Shown here one piece after another: positions 56,301 to 63,924 of a stretch of 64,000 bases of DNA. Within the stretch, counting starts at the first letter, position 1, and every line of letters begins with the position of its first letter. The translations under genes and the position numbers were made by a program. The notes below the pieces were generated by a model that was not told where the DNA came from, ran no database searches, and saw nothing but the letters and a program-made list of their open reading frames with translations. Origin of the DNA: Deltaproteobacteria bacterium YD0425bin51. Its GTDB lineage: Bacteria; Desulfobacterota; Desulfobacteria; Desulfobacterales; YD0425bin51. The DNA lies in contig PDZS01000001.1 of assembly GCA_002753225.1 (NCBI GenBank), positions 282,381 through 346,380 of the forward strand, read 5' to 3'.

Positions 56301-56557
56301 ATTGCATTTTCTCCATTAACTTTTGCAGACTGATACAATTCATATTCTGCTTTTGTTTCTGCAATCAAATCTTCCACAACTTCTTTTGTTTCAGACAATG
56401 CTTCTGTGCATTTATCATATGCGGCAAAGCCTAAAGTAAGCAATGACTTTGCCAGAGGTTTGCCTGTTTGTGCAATTATAGGTGTAAACAACGGAGCGAT
56501 AATTCCTGCCCCTATTCCAACTGCTAGTCCCATTATTATATTTTCTTTAATCTCCAT
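56297..56557 (-). CDS. Small DUF5132-like membrane protein
   Basis: 86 residues: one or two glycine-rich hydrophobic segments (about 8-30, GLAVGIGAGIIAPLFTPII), then GKPLAKSLLTLGFAAYDKCTEALSE and an acidic helix (VVEDLIAETKAEYE). The pattern matches what I remember of DUF5132, small proteins often next to P-type ATPases and HMA-like proteins. Overlaps the following HMA gene by 4 bases. Function unknown. Confidence 0.72.
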   Translation of the reverse strand: MEIKENIIMGLAVGIGAGIIAPLFTPIIAQTGKPLAKSLLTLGFAAYDKCTEALSETKEVVEDLIAETKAEYELYQSAKVNGENAI

Positions 56558-56589
56558 AACTTTTTTAATCTCCTAATATTTTGTTATAA

Positions 56590-57069
56590 TTATAAAATTA
56601 TATTTACTAAAAATGATAAAGCATTATTTGTCAAATGAGCGCAGTATTTATCATTATCAATAGCCTTTGATTTGTCAAAATATCCTTTTTCATTCATAAG
56701 ATTGATAATATTGTTTTTATTAACTGCTTTAGAATCATAACTTACTAGCATACTTCCTGTATTTAAGTTAAAATCAAGATTTGAGATACCGTTTATACCG
56801 TTAAACATGTTTTTTACTTCTGTAACAGCTTTTTTGTTTTTTTTAAGTTTTGGACTTTTAATTCTTAATCTCCCTGGAATATCATGAAGATAATAGCTTG
56901 TTAATTCTTTCTCTTTGGGTGTCCCTTGTAATGTCTGAAGTTCGGCTATTTCATCAACATATTTCATAATATTGGCTAGTGATTTTTCGTTTTGCCCTTT
57001 AAGAGTCATAGCTTGTTTTATATTAACACCTAAATTTTTAATGCTTTTACTAAAGTTTTCAAATGCCAT
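56590..57069 (-). CDS. HMA-like domain protein, first gene of the cation-ATPase operon
   Basis: 159 residues from the ATG at 57069. The RBS AAGGAG stands 8 bases before this ATG and directly abuts the alternative GTG at 57078, so the ATG is preferred. An N-terminal helical part is followed by an HMA-like domain (about 55-135) with DIPGRLRIKSPK, the same GR-X-R-X-K core as the other two proteins, again without CXXC. It lies downstream of the Pho-type repeats at 57147-57175. Confidence 0.75.
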   Translation of the reverse strand: MAFENFSKSIKNLGVNIKQAMTLKGQNEKSLANIMKYVDEIAELQTLQGTPKEKELTSYYLHDIPGRLRIKSPKLKKNKKAVTEVKNMFNGINGISNLDFNLNTGSMLVSYDSKAVNKNNIINLMNEKGYFDKSKAIDNDKYCAHLTNNALSFLVNIIL

Positions 57070-57134
57070 ATTACTCACTCCTTATTATGATTTATGATAA
57101 ACTTTCTATTTATGATGATAGATTTTATATGGCT

Positions 57135-57175
57135 TATGTAAGGATTTTGTTAGGAAATTGTTAGAATTTTGTTAA
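57135..57175 (-). promoter_or_regulatory. Three-unit Pho box upstream of the HMA/DUF5132/ATPase run
   Basis: Plus-strand TTGTTAG, TTGTTAG, TTGTTAA start at 57147, 57158 and 57169, 11 bases apart; a fourth imperfect TTGTTTT follows at 12 bases (57181). In the minus-strand direction these read TTAACAA, CTAACAA, CTAACAA. The best -10 is TACATA (57135-57140), 6 bases after the last unit rather than 8, so the promoter call is weaker than at pstS. Confidence 0.65.
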
Positions 57176-57203
57176 TTTTTTTGTTTTATAAATTTAAAAT
57201 GAT

Positions 57204-57236
57204 ATGCAATCTTAAAGTGATACTTTAAGATTGCAT
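57204..57236. repeat. Perfect 15-base inverted repeat upstream of the DUF4143 ATPase gene
   Basis: ATGCAATCTTAAAGT and its exact complement are separated by GAT. The right arm ends where a TTGACA -35 box begins (57236-57241), so the palindrome abuts the promoter of the plus-strand ATPase gene. No T-tract follows, so it is more like an operator than a terminator. Confidence 0.75.
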
Positions 57237-57262
57237 TGACAAATGTAATTAATTGATATAAC
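57236..57262 (+). promoter_or_regulatory. Probable promoter of the DUF4143 ATPase gene
   Basis: TTGACA (57236-57241) with TATAAC (57257-57262) at a short 15-base spacing. Transcription would begin only a few bases before the ATG at 57273. No Shine-Dalgarno sequence is visible there, so the mRNA may be leaderless or nearly so. Confidence 0.4.
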
Positions 57263-57272
57263 AAATATATTT

Positions 57273-58472
57273 ATGAATTATGTTCATAGAGATATTGAAA
57301 ATAAATTATTAAGCCTTCTAATGTCATTCCCATGCCTGGCATTAACAGGACCACGTCAAACGGGCAAATCTACGCTTCTAACACATATACTGCCGGATTA
57401 TAATTATGTGACTCTTGATGATCCACTATTAAGAGAGCAGGCATTAAGAGATCCCCGATTTTTTATAGATTCGCTAGGTGAACGGGCAATTATTGATGAA
57501 ATCCAGTATGTACCAGAATTGCTATCTTATGTTAAAATGAATGTGGACAACAATCGCAAACAGTCAGGTGTAGTCGTTTTCACAGGCTCCCAACAGTTCG
57601 CTATGATGAAGAATCTTGGAGAGACCTTGGCTGGAAGAATAGCTCTGCTTGAATTGCTCCCTTTTAGCATGGAAGAAAAAAAGCGTGCATTAAGTCTTAA
57701 AGATATACTGTCAGCTTTTACCAGTGCCGCTCTTAGTGGATCTTATCCTGAGCCTACTCTAAACCCCTCGATGGATATCCGTACATGGTATGCATCTTAT
57801 CTGCAGACCTACCTTGAAAGAGATATAAGAACGATTTATAATATCGGCAATTTGCGTGATTTTCAGCGTTTTCTCCAGCTTATCGCTGCCAGATGCGCTC
57901 AGCAGGTAAATCTTTCTGAAAGTTCAAGAGAATTAGGTGTTTCAGTGCCAACGGTTAAAACGTGGCTTTCTATTTTGGAAGCCAGCCGAATTGTTTACCT
58001 GCTTCCTCCTTATTATCGCAATCTTGGAAAGCGAATTATCAAAGCGCCAAAGCTTTATTTTCTTGATATCGGTATGATTTGCTATTTAACTGGTATTCGC
58101 AATCAGGAATTGTTGTTAAACGGACCTTTGGCTGGTCCATTATTTGAAAATTTTTGCATTCAGGAAATAGTTAAATTTTACTTGCACCGTGGGGAAAAGC
58201 CCCCACTTTACTATTTAAGAACTGCTTCTGGACAGGAAGTTGATCTCCTTATTGAAGAATCCTTTGGGCAAGTTGTTCCTGTCGAGATCAAATTAAACAA
58301 AACACCATCGCTATCCCTTGCTATGCCTCTGGTGAAATTTTCAGAGAACTTCCCGCAAATCAACTCAAATAAGCCGGTTCTTCTGTCGCTTATCGATCAC
58401 TCAATTTCGTTAACTCGTGATGTTACAGCAATTTCACTTGAGGATTTTCTTAGAAATTTGAAATCATTATAA
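57273..58472 (+). CDS. AAA_14/DUF4143 ATPase
   Basis: 399 residues. Walker A GPRQTGKST (26-34), Walker B RAIIDEIQ (D75/E76), sensor-like FTGSQQFAMM, then DUF4143 (about 190-385; SYLQTYLERDIRTIYNIGNL, KLYFLDIGMICYLTG, GQEVDLLIEE). This widespread family is variable and often located in accessory regions; function is unknown, though the C-terminal VDLLIE-X-PVEIK pattern recalls a nuclease-like fold. Base composition is unlike its neighbours: 57541-57660 has about 47% G+C by hand count against about 30% around it, suggesting recent acquisition. Confidence 0.88.
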   Translation: MNYVHRDIENKLLSLLMSFPCLALTGPRQTGKSTLLTHILPDYNYVTLDDPLLREQALRDPRFFIDSLGERAIIDEIQYVPELLSYVKMNVDNNRKQSGVVVFTGSQQFAMMKNLGETLAGRIALLELLPFSMEEKKRALSLKDILSAFTSAALSGSYPEPTLNPSMDIRTWYASYLQTYLERDIRTIYNIGNLRDFQRFLQLIAARCAQQVNLSESSRELGVSVPTVKTWLSILEASRIVYLLPPYYRNLGKRIIKAPKLYFLDIGMICYLTGIRNQELLLNGPLAGPLFENFCIQEIVKFYLHRGEKPPLYYLRTASGQEVDLLIEESFGQVVPVEIKLNKTPSLSLAMPLVKFSENFPQINSNKPVLLSLIDHSISLTRDVTAISLEDFLRNLKSL

Positions 58473-58520
58473 ACACGATCAACTAAATTATAAATTACTA
58501 TAAGAATCTTTTATTTCTTG

Positions 58521-60305
58521 TTAAAAATCTGAATTGTCAAGGTTAATGGTGTTAAGGTAATAAATGTTATCAATACTTTTTTTTGCCATTTTTTTAAGAG
58601 TTGCCATCATATTCGTTAATTCTTCAATAGATAGTATTTCTTTTCGGTTTTTAGTAAGTTCAAGTATAGCAGCGCTTACTGTAAGAATTGGAAACTGTTT
58701 TACATTCCCTTCTCTATCTGTTGAGTTTATATAGCCTGCTTTAAGTGCTTCTGAATCATAAAAACTTTCAACATTATGGCGAAATTTTGCCATAAGTTCT
58801 ATTATCTGGGGATGTATATTTTCATATGATTCTTCTTTTATGCCCATGAAGAAGTCATCTCCTCCTATATGTCCAATAAAGCATTTTACACTGTTTTCAT
58901 AATTTTTGAGTATATCTGAAAATAATAGTATTACCCGGTCTCCGCTTCTAAAACCATATTTATCGTTGTATGGTTTAAAATTATCAAAATCAAAGTAGAT
59001 TAATATATATTGATTTTCTAAATCTTTTACTGCTTCAGATAAGTATTCAAATATCATCATATTTCCAGGAAGCTTGGTTAAAGGATTCTGCTCTTTTGCT
59101 ATTGCAATTTTCTTTTCATTTAAAACTTTTAATAAAGCAGATGCAGATAAAAAACCTTTATATTTCATATTTTCAACTATGATAATCCCCTCAATATCTT
59201 CTTCATGATTAGAAAATATTTCTAAAATTTTTTCAGCAGTCGTATGAATATCTACAATAGGAAATTTTGTTACAAATTTACTTAATTTTCCTCCAAATGA
59301 AGGATTTTTAAGAATTTCCATGCCATACTTTGAGTATGTGTAATCTTTAAGACTGCTTTCCCTTATTATTCCTACAGGCTCATTGTTTGAATTTATTACT
59401 GGAAAAAATGTATTCGCTTTTTTCTTTTTAAATTTTTCAAACAGGTTAAATACATCAGCTTCTTCTAAAATTGGTTCCATGTATCCGATTTCTGAATTTA
59501 TCAATTTATGATCTTTAGAGGCTTTGCGTCTGTCAATCTTGTTTAATACATCTATATGTTCATAATAGCTTTTAAGTGTATCAATATCTTTTTCCGGATA
59601 ACAGACCAGATAACCTTGAACCAAGTCGCATCCCAAATCCCTGCATATATAATATTCTTCTTCTGTTTCAACCCCTTCTGCAATAACAATGCTTCCTAAA
59701 AGATGTCCGATATCAACTATGCTTGATACAAAAAGTTTTTTTTTAGAATCAGATTTAATATCTTGAATAAAAAATCTGTCTATTTTTATAAATTCAGGTT
59801 CTGTATAATAGAGCATTTGTAAACCTGAAAAACCAACCCCATAATCATCCATAGCAATACTAAAACCCTGATCCCTATAATTTTTTAAAACTCTTACCAA
59901 ATCTTGTGGATTAGAAAAGTCATATTTTTCAGATAACTCAAAATGAATAGTTTTATTTGGAAGATTATTTTCTTTTAATATCGTTGTCGTATTTCCAGGT
60001 TTATAGTCATCAGAGTTTATTACTCTGCTGTCAATATTAAAAAATAACTTTGTTCCAAATTTTTTTGACAATGGGGAAAATTTTTTTATGGCTTTTTCTC
60101 TTAGAAACATCTCAATATTATGGAGAATTTTGTCGTTATATGCCTTATTAAAAAAATCATCTATAGACTCAAAGCCTGCCTCTTTATAATTTCTAAGTAA
60201 AGCTTCATAACCATAACATACACCTGTGTGAATATTAACAATAGGCTGAAATGCAAAGTCAATTTTAGACAGTCTTTCTGACCAGTTTTTGTCTTCAATT
60301 ATCAT
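58521..60305 (-). CDS. EAL-CBS-GGDEF cyclic-di-GMP protein
   Basis: 594 residues, soluble. EAL domain first (about 10-250; YGYEALLRN, DDYGVGFSG, IKIDRFF, EGVETEEE), a pair of CBS domains (about 270-390; VINSNNEPVGIIRES), then a GGDEF-like domain (about 405-575) whose motif is GGDDFF instead of GG(D/E)EF. EAL metal residues look complete, so phosphodiesterase activity is plausible; the cyclase half may be inactive or GTP-sensing. CBS domains may bind adenine nucleotides. RBS AGGAGG 7 bases before the ATG. It is divergent from the arsC-like operon and has its own Pho-type repeats. Confidence 0.9.
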   Translation of the reverse strand: MIIEDKNWSERLSKIDFAFQPIVNIHTGVCYGYEALLRNYKEAGFESIDDFFNKAYNDKILHNIEMFLREKAIKKFSPLSKKFGTKLFFNIDSRVINSDDYKPGNTTTILKENNLPNKTIHFELSEKYDFSNPQDLVRVLKNYRDQGFSIAMDDYGVGFSGLQMLYYTEPEFIKIDRFFIQDIKSDSKKKLFVSSIVDIGHLLGSIVIAEGVETEEEYYICRDLGCDLVQGYLVCYPEKDIDTLKSYYEHIDVLNKIDRRKASKDHKLINSEIGYMEPILEEADVFNLFEKFKKKKANTFFPVINSNNEPVGIIRESSLKDYTYSKYGMEILKNPSFGGKLSKFVTKFPIVDIHTTAEKILEIFSNHEEDIEGIIIVENMKYKGFLSASALLKVLNEKKIAIAKEQNPLTKLPGNMMIFEYLSEAVKDLENQYILIYFDFDNFKPYNDKYGFRSGDRVILLFSDILKNYENSVKCFIGHIGGDDFFMGIKEESYENIHPQIIELMAKFRHNVESFYDSEALKAGYINSTDREGNVKQFPILTVSAAILELTKNRKEILSIEELTNMMATLKKMAKKSIDNIYYLNTINLDNSDF

Positions 60306-60337
60306 GTGTTACCTCCTGACTAAATGTATTAATTATT

Positions 60338-60369
60338 AAGATATATTAGATTTGTTAAAATTTTGTTAA
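60338..60369 (-). promoter_or_regulatory. Two-unit Pho box facing the EAL-CBS-GGDEF gene
   Basis: Plus-strand TTGTTAA at 60352-60358 and 60363-60369 (11 bases apart) read TTAACAA twice on the minus strand. TATCTT (60338-60343) stands 8 bases further, a fair -10. It is back-to-back with the opposite-facing box at 60381-60398. Confidence 0.65.
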
Positions 60370-60380
60370 AAAATATTTTT

Positions 60381-60412
60381 CTAACAAAATTCTAACATTG
60401 TGTTGGTAAATA
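60381..60412 (+). promoter_or_regulatory. Two-unit Pho box and -10 facing the arsC-like operon
   Basis: CTAACAA (60381-60387) and CTAACAT (60392-60398) are 11 bases apart, and TAAATA (60407-60412) follows after exactly 8 bases. The orientation is reversed relative to the neighbouring box, as expected for divergent transcription. Confidence 0.7.
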
Positions 60413-60450
60413 TTTATTATGAGTAAACTTAAAAAAGGAGATTGTTAAAT

Positions 60451-60885
60451 ATGGAGGAAAAGATAAGGGTTCTGTTTATCTGTATTCATAACAGTGCAAG
60501 AAGCCAGATGGCAGAGGAATTTTTAAAAAATATCGGAAGGAATAGATTTATAGTTGAAAGCGCAGGGTTTGAACCAACTGAAGTAAATCCGCTTGTTGTC
60601 GAAGTTATGAAAGAAGAAGGGATTGACCTTGCAAACAATAAAGCAAAAAGTCTGTTTAAGTTTTTTAAGGAAGGGCGGCTTTATGATTATGTTATTACAG
60701 TATGCGATGATTCAACAGAAAAAGAATGCCCTGTTTTTGCGGGAATTGCAAAAAGGCTGCACTGGCCGTTTCCAGACCCATCAGCCTTATTGGGCAGAAA
60801 TGAAGAAAAAAAGAAAGAAATCAGAAAAATTAGGGATAAAATAAAGTCAAAAATTCAATCATGGGTAAAAGAATTAAATGGATAA
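60451..60885 (+). CDS. arsC: Arsenate reductase / low-molecular-weight protein tyrosine phosphatase
   Basis: 144 residues from the ATG at 60451, chosen over TTG at 60442 because AAGGAG lies 10 bases before the ATG. P-loop FICIHNSARSQMAEEF with CX5R, then VCDDSTEKECPVF, the redox Cys pair with classical spacing of thioredoxin-coupled ArsC, and WPFPDPS (catalytic Asp). It reduces arsenate to arsenite in the cytosol. More canonical than the enzyme in the pst operon. It heads a Pho-type operon and overlaps the next gene by 8 bases. Confidence 0.88.
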   Translation: MEEKIRVLFICIHNSARSQMAEEFLKNIGRNRFIVESAGFEPTEVNPLVVEVMKEEGIDLANNKAKSLFKFFKEGRLYDYVITVCDDSTEKECPVFAGIAKRLHWPFPDPSALLGRNEEKKKEIRKIRDKIKSKIQSWVKELNG

Positions 60886-61960
60886 AATAGAACAGGTTTG
60901 TGAAGATATCACAGAATATGACATAGAAATTTTTTTTCAAATTACATCTAATATTTTAAATCCTTATCAGCGGGAGAAAATTCTTAATCCTACAGAAACA
61001 TATCCATATGCAGAATCTGTTTTGGCTGTCCATTGGCATCCAGAACAAGTTCCCATGGATATTATTCAAAAAAGAATTGATAGGCTTTTTCCAAATAGAA
61101 AATATGAGCTTATTATTCCAACTCAACATAATATCATAACCAGTTATGGGGAATATTCCGGGGTAGAAGTTGACTGCTATTCAAAAGGGTTTGATCAAAA
61201 AGTTCAACTTCTTCTTCATTTTAAAAATGAAAAATTAGATGATGCTAATGTTTTGAAAGAAATGTTGTCTAAAACTTTTAAGTATAGATCGTCTCAACTT
61301 TTTGATTTTATGCGTTCAATAACAAAACCTATTGAAGACAGAGTCAATAAAGCTGCAAAGATAAGTGGAGCAAATGAAGAAACAATACATTTTATAAGAA
61401 TCTATGTAAAGAAAATTGAAAAGCTATTAGAAAGATATGAAAGCGTTATTTCATCAGAAATGTTAAAAAATAGGCTTTTGACAGATTTTTTTGATAATTT
61501 AGAAAATATATATGGCAATACTTTAATTGATCTATCACAAGATTTTCTTAATGAAGTTAAAAAAATAGTAAAGGCAAATTTCCCTTTAAAAGAGTTTTAT
61601 CGAACTTCCGAAATAATAGAAGAAGCAAGAAGCTTAGGTGCAGGGATTATAATTCCACATCCTGAACAATTTTGGCCTATTCTTTTAGCAAATTATAACA
61701 TTGACGGAATTGAAGTATGGAACCCTAAATCTCAAAGATATACAGAGTTTTTAATTTCTGTAATAAATGACAAGAACGCTAAAATTGGAATATCTAAAAG
61801 GAACTTAATGGTATTTATGGGGGACGACACTCATATGGGGAAAAAAGTCATGGGAGAAAAAAAGGATGATATAAGAGAAATTGGTGTACAGCAAGGATGG
61901 GATATTTTTAAAGTCGATAAAAAAGAAGTTATAAAAGAATATAAAAGCAGATTAAATTAA
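60878..61960 (+). CDS. PHP-like protein of unknown function
   Basis: 360 residues. I do not recognise the full family. Early segments HWHPEQVPMD and PTQHNIITSYGEYSGVEVDCYS and late segments IIIPHPEQFWPIL, DGIEVWNPKSQRY and MGDDTHMGK resemble scattered PHP metal motifs, with a helical insertion (about 135-240) between them. Together with the PHP-glycosyltransferase across the divergent region this makes two PHP-type proteins tied to Pho-like control. It overlaps the arsC-like gene, so they are co-translated. Confidence 0.7.
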   Translation: MDKIEQVCEDITEYDIEIFFQITSNILNPYQREKILNPTETYPYAESVLAVHWHPEQVPMDIIQKRIDRLFPNRKYELIIPTQHNIITSYGEYSGVEVDCYSKGFDQKVQLLLHFKNEKLDDANVLKEMLSKTFKYRSSQLFDFMRSITKPIEDRVNKAAKISGANEETIHFIRIYVKKIEKLLERYESVISSEMLKNRLLTDFFDNLENIYGNTLIDLSQDFLNEVKKIVKANFPLKEFYRTSEIIEEARSLGAGIIIPHPEQFWPILLANYNIDGIEVWNPKSQRYTEFLISVINDKNAKIGISKRNLMVFMGDDTHMGKKVMGEKKDDIREIGVQQGWDIFKVDKKEVIKEYKSRLN

Positions 61961-61985
61961 AAACGTAAGGAGGAAAATATAAAAT

Positions 61986-62255
61986 ATGAATGGAATAGAA
62001 GAATTTGAACATGACTCTTATCAGGATAGAGAAAGCATAAAAAAGTATCTTTTAGCAATAGTAGAAGGATTTGAAAAAGGGAGCGTTTCTTTCAGAGTAG
62101 AACAAGACAGCATACTTATGCCTCTTGATAATTTTTTGAGGTTTAAAATCAAGGCAAAAAGGAGAGAGGAAAAAAATAAGCTTTATATTTCAATTTCATG
62201 GAAAGAAAAGCAAGCAAGCAGTAGAAAAAAAGAAAACATTGTAATAGGATCATAG
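61986..62255 (+). CDS. Amphi-Trp domain protein
   Basis: 89 residues. EEFEHDSYQDRESIKKYLLAIVEGFEKG, followed by alternating basic/hydrophobic strands (DNFLRFKIKAKRRE) and the end LYISISWKEK, match the small amphi-Trp domain. Its biochemical role is unknown; it is often linked to phosphate or transport genes. RBS AAGGAGG precedes the ATG. It ends 7 bases before the PhoU fusion. Confidence 0.75.
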   Translation: MNGIEEFEHDSYQDRESIKKYLLAIVEGFEKGSVSFRVEQDSILMPLDNFLRFKIKAKRREEKNKLYISISWKEKQASSRKKENIVIGS

Positions 62256-62262
62256 TATCATT

Positions 62263-63924
62263 ATGAAAAAAAAGTATGAAACCATCTTGGAAAATTTCAT
62301 ATTTCTATCTTTGGAAGTCAAAAATCAGATTAAATTAACCGAAGAATTTATAAATGGTACAAATAAAGAACTTATAGAAAAGATGGAACTTAAAGATGAT
62401 TATATAGATCATTTAAAGACAATTATTGAAGATGGCTGTTTTTCATACATAAACCTTGCAGATAAGCAGGAAGGATATGAAGTAAAAGCCATCAGAAGCA
62501 TACATATTATGAGTGTAAATTTAGAACGAATTGCAGATTATTGTGAAAATATTGCACGCCAGACAAAACATTTGACTGAATTGTCATTTATAAAAAAATA
62601 TAGATACATCCCCATGTTCGATAAGATAAATTATGCCATATCCAAAATTGTAACTGTTTTTAAAGACAGGGATTTATCAGGAGCATTGGAAATTTGCAGG
62701 GCTGAAGTAGATTTAGATGATATTTACAAGTTAAATTTTGACGAAATTATGGAAGATTTTGAGAAGTTAAATATTAGAAAAGATAAACAGCTTATTCAAA
62801 ATTTGATTACAGCTATTTTTATTTTCAGATATCTTGAACGTATCGGAGATTCAATTTTAAACATTGGAGAGGCTATTATTTTTTCTGTTATAGGAGAAAA
62901 AATAAAAATAAGGCAATTTGAAGCATTAGAAAAAACTCTTTTAGAATCAACTTTTAACGGAACTTTGACAGAAATTGATTTCAGAGCAATCTTAGGATCA
63001 AGATCAGGATGTTATATCAGCAAAATAAATAGTAAAAAAGATAACAAAAAGAGAGAGCAAGGCATCTTCAAAGAAGGAGATATAAATAAAATAAGAAAGG
63101 AAAGGGATAGCATTAATCTATGGAATAAAGTAATTCCAGGCATTGCGCCTAAAGTTTTTGGGTATTATGAAAAAGGGGATACTGCATCTCTTTTGGTGGA
63201 GTTTTTTCACGGAAGCCCTTTAGATCAAATAATATTGTGTGAAGGTTATGACATATTAACAGATGCCTTTGTTATATTAGAAAATACCTTGTACAAAATT
63301 TGGATGAAAACTAAAAAAGATGAGATGCTCAAGCTTACCGCAATAAGTCAGATTAAAGATAGATTTTCAAACATATGCAGAGTACACCCAACTTATTCAA
63401 GAAATTGTAAGATTATTGAATCGTTAAATATATATTCTTCAAAAACTTTAATAGAAGAGTGTGCAGAAATTGAAAATGATATATATTCTCCATTTACTGT
63501 TTTAATTCACGGAGATTTTAATACTAACAATCTTGTTTTTAATCATAAAGAGCAGAAAATAAATTTTATTGACTTATACAGATCAAAGCAAGGGGATTAT
63601 GTCCAGGACGCCTCTGTTTTTTTGATTTCTAATTATAGGCTCCCTATATTTAAAACCAAGATTAGAAACCGTTTAAATGAAATAATAGAACATTTTTATA
63701 AATTCTATTCATCTTTTGCAAGGCAAAATCATGATAATACCTATGAATTAAGAATGGCTCTTGCTTTAGCCCGATCATTTTATACTTCAACCCGTTTTGA
63801 ATTAGATGATGATTTTTCAAAAGATATGTTTTTAAGAGCCCATTTTTTAATGGAAAAAATATTAAGCTTTAAAAAAGAGTCATTAAAAAATTTTAAGCTC
63901 CCTTCAGATGTGTTGTATTATTAG
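62263..63924 (+). CDS. PhoU domain fused to an aminoglycoside-phosphotransferase-like kinase
   Basis: 553 residues. Residues about 1-225 are PhoU-like, two helical bundles with MSVNLERIADYCENIARQ and FRYLERIGDSILNIGEA. The C-terminal part (about 235-545) is APH/choline-kinase-like: ATP-binding strands, then catalytic LIHGDFNTNNLVF (H416, D418, N423) and the metal Asp in INFIDLYRSKQGDY (D437). Such kinases phosphorylate small molecules or proteins. A fusion to PhoU suggests a phosphate-state-controlled kinase; substrate unknown. Last gene of the operon; the remaining 76 bases of the window show nothing. Confidence 0.88.
   Translation: MKKKYETILENFIFLSLEVKNQIKLTEEFINGTNKELIEKMELKDDYIDHLKTIIEDGCFSYINLADKQEGYEVKAIRSIHIMSVNLERIADYCENIARQTKHLTELSFIKKYRYIPMFDKINYAISKIVTVFKDRDLSGALEICRAEVDLDDIYKLNFDEIMEDFEKLNIRKDKQLIQNLITAIFIFRYLERIGDSILNIGEAIIFSVIGEKIKIRQFEALEKTLLESTFNGTLTEIDFRAILGSRSGCYISKINSKKDNKKREQGIFKEGDINKIRKERDSINLWNKVIPGIAPKVFGYYEKGDTASLLVEFFHGSPLDQIILCEGYDILTDAFVILENTLYKIWMKTKKDEMLKLTAISQIKDRFSNICRVHPTYSRNCKIIESLNIYSSKTLIEECAEIENDIYSPFTVLIHGDFNTNNLVFNHKEQKINFIDLYRSKQGDYVQDASVFLISNYRLPIFKTKIRNRLNEIIEHFYKFYSSFARQNHDNTYELRMALALARSFYTSTRFELDDDFSKDMFLRAHFLMEKILSFKKESLKNFKLPSDVLYY

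Noticed and set aside
52841..57069. Ferrosome (fezABC) operon
   Set aside because: The HMA-like proteins and small membrane protein are reminiscent, but the ATPase has VPEGLP and Ca2+-type residues rather than a P1B heavy-metal motif, so the identity is not supported.
57070..57078. GTG start for the first HMA-like protein
   Set aside because: The GTG directly abuts AAGGAG with no spacing; the ATG at 57069 is correctly spaced.
57204..57236. Inverted repeat as intrinsic terminator of a gene on either strand
   Set aside because: No T-tract on either side, no gene ends nearby, and it abuts a promoter.
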